63,800 bases of DNA, from contig DAOULV010000035.1 in the NCBI GenBank assembly GCA_034416335.1, forward strand, positions 1-63,800. Reading direction: 5' to 3'. Of this stretch, positions 59,827 through 63,800 are shown piece by piece. The position numbers and the translations under genes are program-made. The stretch's first letter is position 1; every line of letters begins with the position of its first letter. Below the pieces are notes generated by a model that was not told the origin of the DNA, did not search any database, and saw only the letters and a list, made by a program, of their open reading frames with translations. The stretch is from MGML01 sp034416335 (GTDB taxonomy: Bacteria > Chloroflexota > Dehalococcoidia > Dehalococcoidales > UBA2162).

Positions 59827-59846
59827 TTGTAGTTAACCTCCTTTCT

Positions 59847-60326
59847 TTAGTCCTTGAACCTGGTTATACGCAGGCAGGCGTAGTGCGACCGATAATTATC
59901 TATCGGGCTTTGCCAGAAGCCGTTTCGGAAATCCAGCAGGTAGTGCAAGTACCCCTGGTACTCCTGTTCACGGACTGCCACCAGGTAATTGGCGAATATC
60001 CGGATACTTGCCGACCTGTTCCCCCAGAGTACGATGACGCTGGGTAGGTAGTTCAGGTCATTTTTTAACCTGATGGGATGCCACTCCAGTTGAAGCCTTG
60101 GTAGCTTGAGATTATCCAGCCAGAAGTGCCGCCCGCCGGCATCATAGGAACCAATATGGATATCCTTACCTTCCAGCTCTTCCAATATCTGCATCAACCG
60201 GGTAACAGCTTCACGCCGTCGTTTCCGGAGTGGTATCTGGGCAGTCCGTTTACCTACTCTTATCGGTGTGGTAGGCTCAGGTTCAGCAAGTTTCGTCCCT
60301 TCAAATAAGTCGAGCTGACCTGTCAT
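59847..60326 (-). CDS. unknown protein with clamp-binding-like N-terminus
   Basis: A 159-residue protein starting MTGQLDLFEG, which matches the bacterial sliding-clamp-binding consensus QL(S/D)LF. A basic helix (GKRTAQIPLRKRRREAVTRL) and a beta-rich half (FWLDNLKLPRLQLEWHPIRL) follow. As a DnaN-like clamp is encoded in the same module, binding to that clamp is a reasonable inference. Family unknown. Confidence 0.6.
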   Translation of the reverse strand: MTGQLDLFEGTKLAEPEPTTPIRVGKRTAQIPLRKRRREAVTRLMQILEELEGKDIHIGSYDAGGRHFWLDNLKLPRLQLEWHPIRLKNDLNYLPSVIVLWGNRSASIRIFANYLVAVREQEYQGYLHYLLDFRNGFWQSPIDNYRSHYACLRITRFKD

Positions 60327-60385
60327 TTTTTCTCCTTTCTCTCAGAATTTGGGCACAATAGTCCCCTCTCGATTAATGATGGTTT

Positions 60386-60709
60386 CTAAACAACGAGGCT
60401 CAGCTGATTGCCGTTTTCGAGTTTCTTCTTCTCTTCCTCTACCGCTCCATCGGGTAACGAGTCGCGGACAGACTGTATCCCTGACTTGAGCCCTCCTTCC
60501 GGTTCCCACTCGGTGCCGCCGATTGCTCTATCAATCTCACTGATTATCCGTATTAAGTATTGGTCGACATATTGGGGCAAATTCGGGATATTCCTGGCTT
60601 CCCGAGTGGCAGTCCTGGCTTTCTCCAACGGTTCGATAGCCTGACCAACATACTCCTCGACTATATCCATAGCCTCAATGACCTTGAGAGCGCTCCACTT
60701 GACTGGCAT
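60386..60709 (-). CDS. unknown helical protein with QLSLVV end
   Basis: A 107-residue protein starting at the ATG at 60709 with AAAGGAGG upstream. It is helical (VIEAMDIVEEYVGQAIEPLE) and ends GNQLSLVV, another QLSL-type possible clamp-binding peptide. The family is unknown. The 54-codon frame before this start has no ribosome-binding site. Confidence 0.6.
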   Translation of the reverse strand: MPVKWSALKVIEAMDIVEEYVGQAIEPLEKARTATREARNIPNLPQYVDQYLIRIISEIDRAIGGTEWEPEGGLKSGIQSVRDSLPDGAVEEEKKKLENGNQLSLVV

Positions 60710-60778
60710 AGTTACACCTCCTTTCGTTCGATTTTTAGGCACAATAACCCCTGCAGAAATCATCCTGGATGAGTTGGA

Positions 60779-60970
60779 CTAACTCTCGAGAGCTATATTG
60801 ATGGCTTCCTTCATTACGTCAGACCAGCACTCCAGTCCCCACTCCACACCCTTCTTCACCTGCTGAAGAACATCATCGGTTATGCTTCCCTCGGGTATCC
60901 CCATCTCCCGGGCGCACTCAATGACATCTTCCCTGGTAAGGACAAAGATAGTGTCGCTATCGGTAGACAT
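60779..60970 (-). CDS. small helical protein
   Basis: A 63-residue acidic protein (IFVLTREDVIECAREMGIPE, then DDVLQQVKKGVEWGLECWSD). GGAGGTGATGAAGT precedes the ATG, and that site lies inside the preceding zinc-type frame. Phage-type small regulator in appearance; family unknown. Confidence 0.6.
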   Translation of the reverse strand: MSTDSDTIFVLTREDVIECAREMGIPEGSITDDVLQQVKKGVEWGLECWSDVMKEAINIALES

Positions 60971-61145
60971 ACTTCATCACCTCCTTCTCAAGTATTCGTT
61001 CCCGTCTCTCTTTTCTCCGCTTCTCAGCTTGGGCTACCGATAGATAGTCTGGACATCGTATCGAACACTTGTTATGCCCTTTGAGACAATCCGGACATAG
61101 CCAGTAGCACTTACGCCTGTTAACTCGTTGATAGTGCGTATTTAT
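60957..61145 (-). CDS. small zinc-binding frame without a normal start
   Basis: The frame reads THYQRVNRRKCYWLCPDCLK, then GHNKCSIRCPDYLSVAQAEK and a basic helix ending MKYVYR. Four to five Cys in CxxxxCxxC...C...C spacing indicate a zinc site, and the composition is clearly protein-like. There is no ATG, GTG or TTG upstream before a stop (only ATA and ATT after GGGAG), so the start is unresolved; it may use a rare start or be a remnant. It overlaps the next gene by 14 bases. Confidence 0.4.
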   Translation of the reverse strand: MNTHYQRVNRRKCYWLCPDCLKGHNKCSIRCPDYLSVAQAEKRRKERRERILEKEVMKYVYR

Positions 61146-61183
61146 TCTCCCTTCGGTTTGAATTTACCCACTCTAGCCACAAG

Positions 61184-61260
61184 AAAAGGGGATTCCTCTC
61201 TCCACGATTTGGGAGAGCGAAATCCCCTGAAAAAGACAAAAAGACGGGAGTTACCCCGCC
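61184..61260 (-). terminator. two tandem terminators
   Basis: GGGGATT (61188-61194) pairs with AATCCCC (61221-61227), with an inner CTCTCC/GGGAGAG pairing and a T-run on the minus strand. A second smaller hairpin (GACGGG and CCCGCC, 61243-61260) is followed on the minus strand by TTTTTG. They end the clamp gene. Confidence 0.75.
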
Positions 61261-61313
61261 TTTCTGTCGTGGCTGTTTGTTGTGTTCAAGCGTTCAATAT
61301 TCAGTTTAGCGGT

Positions 61314-62603
61314 CTATACGGCGACAGGTTCTTTTTTCCGGTTACGTGTCCGTTTCGGCTTCTCGGTCTTGGTCTTAGCGATTTTCTCAGCTTCGGCTAC
61401 CGCTTCCGCTTTTTCCGTCTCCGTCTCCGGTGTCTCGGTTTCAGGTTCGGCTTGTCCGGTGTCCGGTGTCTCTATCTCCGTTTCCGGCTCTGTCTCGGCT
61501 GCCGTATCCGGCTCGGTTGTCTCAGCTTCCGCCTTGTTGCTGTCTCCGGTTATCATCGGCATTACTACCAGTTGATAGCCGTCTACGGCAAAAAGCACCG
61601 GAGAACTGCCATCGGTTACCTTGAAGTCCGCCATTCCCCCGCAGGCTCTCAATGCTTCGGCGAGATACCCGCCGTCAAGCCTTATCCTGACTTCCCCGCC
61701 CTCTATATCGGCAGGCATTGTGACTTCCCCTTTGTCATCGGGACTGGACATCACGACACCGCCGTTAAGGTGCAGGTCTACCGGATAGGTCTTGCTGTCC
61801 GCCAGCACTCTCAGAGAGGCTATAGCCCTGACAGCTTCCACCGTGTCAAGGTGTGCGGTAATGGTCGGTTTGTCCGGTATGAGCTTCTCATAGTCGGGGA
61901 ATGTCCCGTCAACACTCAGCCATTTATAGCGGGTTATCTCGGTGTCTACTACAAGGCTTGTGCCGTCAAGGCTGTCCGGCTTTTTATCGAAGCTCAGGTT
62001 TACCCTGTGCGCTCTCCGCAAGGCGTTTGATATGCCTCTCAGGTCGTCTCGGAGTATCAGGGCTTCACCCTCTCCGTCATAGTCCAGCGTTACCACCGCC
62101 AGCCTGTAACCATCGGCACTGACCAGAGATAACTTTCCTTCACTTGCTTTGAAGAGAACGCATTGTAATACAGGTCGGTTGTCCTCTTTAGCGGTAAAGG
62201 GTAATACCCTGTTCAGCGCTTCCGATAGCTCCAGTCCGCCGATGTTCGGCTTGACTGTCCGGTTAGGACTTACCCTGACTTCACACAGGGTCATCGGCGT
62301 TTTATCGCCAATCCAGACCATATCCTCAAGGTAACTGGTATGACTTCCACAGGTGACCTTCAGCCGTTTACCGATAGCCTGCGACTCGCTAGCACCATCA
62401 GAGGCGGGAACGATTTTAACGATATTGCTTCCCGCCAGTGCTTTCAGGTAACCGAGTAAGCCTTTCCGCCCTATGGTAAAGTCCAGAAACATCACCCTGT
62501 CGGATAACGCTCTGGACAGGGCATTGACCAGTGTCGCCTTATGAGCGACTATTCCTGAGCCTGAACGCTTGCCCACGATATTCAGTTGTTCCAGTTTATT
62601 CAC
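61314..62603 (-). CDS. DnaN-like sliding clamp with long charged tail
   Basis: A 429-residue clamp with a GTG start. Domain 2 (RPVLQCVLFKASEGKLSLVS, then ADGYRLAVVTLD) and domain 3 (VDGTFPDYEKLIPD, then SPVLFAVDGYQLVVMPM) are standard DNA polymerase III beta. Normal clamps end at MPM; here about 80 residues follow, rich in Thr, Glu and Pro and ending in a basic patch (KPKRTRNRKKEPVAV). The clamp should tether a polymerase to DNA. It stands in a phage- or plasmid-like module with a sigma-like gene, so it is a second, element-borne clamp. The tail is unusual. Confidence 0.88.
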   Translation of the reverse strand: MNKLEQLNIVGKRSGSGIVAHKATLVNALSRALSDRVMFLDFTIGRKGLLGYLKALAGSNIVKIVPASDGASESQAIGKRLKVTCGSHTSYLEDMVWIGDKTPMTLCEVRVSPNRTVKPNIGGLELSEALNRVLPFTAKEDNRPVLQCVLFKASEGKLSLVSADGYRLAVVTLDYDGEGEALILRDDLRGISNALRRAHRVNLSFDKKPDSLDGTSLVVDTEITRYKWLSVDGTFPDYEKLIPDKPTITAHLDTVEAVRAIASLRVLADSKTYPVDLHLNGGVVMSSPDDKGEVTMPADIEGGEVRIRLDGGYLAEALRACGGMADFKVTDGSSPVLFAVDGYQLVVMPMITGDSNKAEAETTEPDTAAETEPETEIETPDTGQAEPETETPETETEKAEAVAEAEKIAKTKTEKPKRTRNRKKEPVAV

Positions 62604-62763
62604 CCCTTTTGACAGTCTGAGACGGCGGGCAACTCCGTCCCACTTGTCCAGTAGTAAGCTCGTCCGCCGTAGCTTTAGTGTAGGCGGGCTATCATCTAGC
62701 TGAGATACTCTAGCCTAGATGGAGCTTCCACTATATAAGTCTCCGAAATGACCTGAAACGTTA

Positions 62764-63564
62764 TCATCGGATTAGGACTTTTTGTTCTCGCTGTCTGAAT
62801 CGGTAAAGGTAAAGTCTGTCGTATGGAGTAAGGGTAATACCATTATTTACCTTCTCAGCTATTGCTAACAGTCTTTGAGGAAACCGGAGAATGAAGGTTT
62901 TAGCGTCCGCCCAGGCGTCCAGGTCAAGAGCCTTATCATCGGCAATCAGTTCGCCCAACTCGGTAGTCCGCCCTTCACTGTCTATGATAGGCTTATTCAG
63001 GCTTTCCAGCTTGATTGCTTTAGGGCATTGGGTATATAGGTTGTCCTCTTTACACTTCTGCCGTTGTGCCTTGCTACAGTGTTTACAGTCGAGTCCGGCT
63101 GTATAGCTGTAATGATTAAACCAGTAGTCGGATACTGTCCGGCTGGCTATTCGATACATCACAGCTTCGGTTAGCCTGCCCCGTGCTTGATACGGGGGCT
63201 TGTGTCCGTTATTCCGTTCCACATCGGCAAGGGTCATCATTATAGTATGGAGTATGTCCTCTTTGTCCTCCGGCTTTACCTTGTCGGTGAAGCGGGAAGC
63301 TACCTTATAATAGAGTAACCATTCGCCGTCTAGCCGGTCATAGTCGTTACCGATGGCTGGAGCTTGTGTTTTCTGCCTGTTAGACCTAGACTTGATACTG
63401 CGGGGCTTTGTTGGTGATGACTGGCAGACTGCCAGATGACCGCACCACTGACAAACGCCCTGCGCCGTTTTTAGCGTCCATATTCGATGACACCGGCTAC
63501 AGTAGCCCTGATGATTGCCATTACCGCCGTCCGGCGATACTGGAGCTATTACGCTTGAACTCAT
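62764..63564 (-). CDS. sigma-factor-like protein with zinc ribbon
   Basis: A 266-residue protein. An N-terminal zinc ribbon (YCSRCHRIWTLKTAQGVCQW, CGHL) is followed by a sigma-70 region 2-like part (LLYYKVASRFTDKVKPEDKE, then DILHTIMMTLADVERNNG, then EAVMYRIASRTVSDYW). A second Cys cluster (CKHCSKAQRQKCKEDNLYTQ, C) interrupts the chain, and LESLNKPIIDSEGRTTELGE resembles the inter-region linker of sigma factors. The start follows AAAGGGGG. It could direct transcription of the element. The 236 bases after it (63565-63800) hold no supported gene, only its likely promoter region. Confidence 0.72.
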   Translation of the reverse strand: MSSSVIAPVSPDGGNGNHQGYCSRCHRIWTLKTAQGVCQWCGHLAVCQSSPTKPRSIKSRSNRQKTQAPAIGNDYDRLDGEWLLYYKVASRFTDKVKPEDKEDILHTIMMTLADVERNNGHKPPYQARGRLTEAVMYRIASRTVSDYWFNHYSYTAGLDCKHCSKAQRQKCKEDNLYTQCPKAIKLESLNKPIIDSEGRTTELGELIADDKALDLDAWADAKTFILRFPQRLLAIAEKVNNGITLTPYDRLYLYRFRQREQKVLIR

Positions 63565-63800
63565 ACTTACCCCCTTTATTGGTTACTGGGGCAAGCGTTC
63601 AAGCTCATAGATAGTCGTTTCCGTATTCAGTTTTTAATGTGCTGAAAATACTTTTTCAGCTTCATTGTCCAATAAAAAGTCATAAGGTAAAATTTCAAGA
63701 ACTAGCTTGTTTTAGAATGGGGGGAGAGGATTATGCAGGTAATAATTTTTATCATTTGTGATGGTTCCGGCGGGGTGAAGAACTAGGTGGGGAGTCTCGC

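Noticed and set aside
61128..62030. 300-codon plus-strand frame opposite the clamp gene
   Set aside because: Its low-complexity Phe/Arg/Leu composition is the antisense of the Glu/Thr/Pro tail, while the minus strand encodes a standard clamp.
63734..63787. 17-codon plus-strand frame at the right edge
   Set aside because: Too short, no homology, and in the likely promoter region of the minus-strand sigma-like gene.
1..63800. CRISPR array
   Set aside because: No set of regularly spaced repeats with unique spacers was seen; the GTGAAGGTT repeats are too short and irregular, and the Cas4-like gene has no cas neighbours.

Overview
Bacterial DNA (sigma-70 type promoters, strong GGAGG ribosome-binding sites, a lipoprotein signal, a bacterial-type sliding clamp). 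My best guess is an uncultured anaerobic Chloroflexota of Dehalococcoidia type, judged from the overall gene style; there is no rRNA or complete tRNA to confirm it. The window is almost all accessory: recombinases, integration-site scars, toxin-antitoxin and restriction genes, one large unfamiliar mobile element, and several helicase/nuclease clusters.

Layout. 1-2415: two overlapping tyrosine recombinases resembling the TnpA/TnpB pair of Tn554. 2644-6171: PIF1-like helicase, membrane-anchored Cas4-like nuclease, DnaQ-like exonuclease and a 58-residue protein. 6325-9841 (minus): SbcD/SbcC-like pair in which SbcC has a membrane hairpin where the zinc hook would be (YhaO/YhaN type), plus a decayed second SbcD N-terminus. 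9868-15464 (minus): a tight five-gene operon of an excisionase-like HTH protein, an unknown 275-residue protein, two BREX BrxD-like ATPases and an Lhr/BrxHI-like helicase, with no methylase or PglZ beside it.

15613-36992: a mobile element ending in a large serine recombinase whose last codons lie in a tRNA-Glu 3' fragment. Next to it are a CI-like repressor, an ImmA-like protein with a lost catalytic Glu, a ribbon-helix-helix regulator and a Gp3-like directionality factor. Leftward run a primase-helicase containing iteron-like repeats, a J-domain protein and an AAA+ ATPase. After tandem terminators comes a 12-kb operon of small unfamiliar proteins, many with a Met- and Pro-rich membrane segment, together with a subtilase, a beta-propeller, a DUF192-ArdC fusion and a zinc-ribbon recombinase. 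There is no recognisable terminase, portal or tail gene. I suspect a non-tailed virus or plasmid-like element that builds a membrane-associated structure.

37055-49695: a MarR regulator divergent from an oligopeptide-binding lipoprotein, a flavodoxin-like reductase, repeated att scars, HEPN and MazEF modules, small membrane proteins and a PD-(D/E)XK nuclease. 49780-55811: a plus-strand operon under a near-ideal promoter whose -10 lies in a 22-bp palindrome: nucleotidyltransferase-fold protein, XRE-ImmA protein, DUF4186, radical SAM enzyme, DPPW-methyltransferase-ASCH protein and a P-loop kinase. It looks like an undescribed nucleotide- or nucleic-acid-modification or defence system. 55820-57854 (minus): an MvaI/BcnI-like restriction-modification pair. 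58050-59144: a membrane protein and a nucleoside deoxyribosyltransferase-like protein. 59341-63564 (minus): a replication/transcription module of small proteins, a DnaN-like clamp with a long charged tail, and a sigma-factor-like protein.
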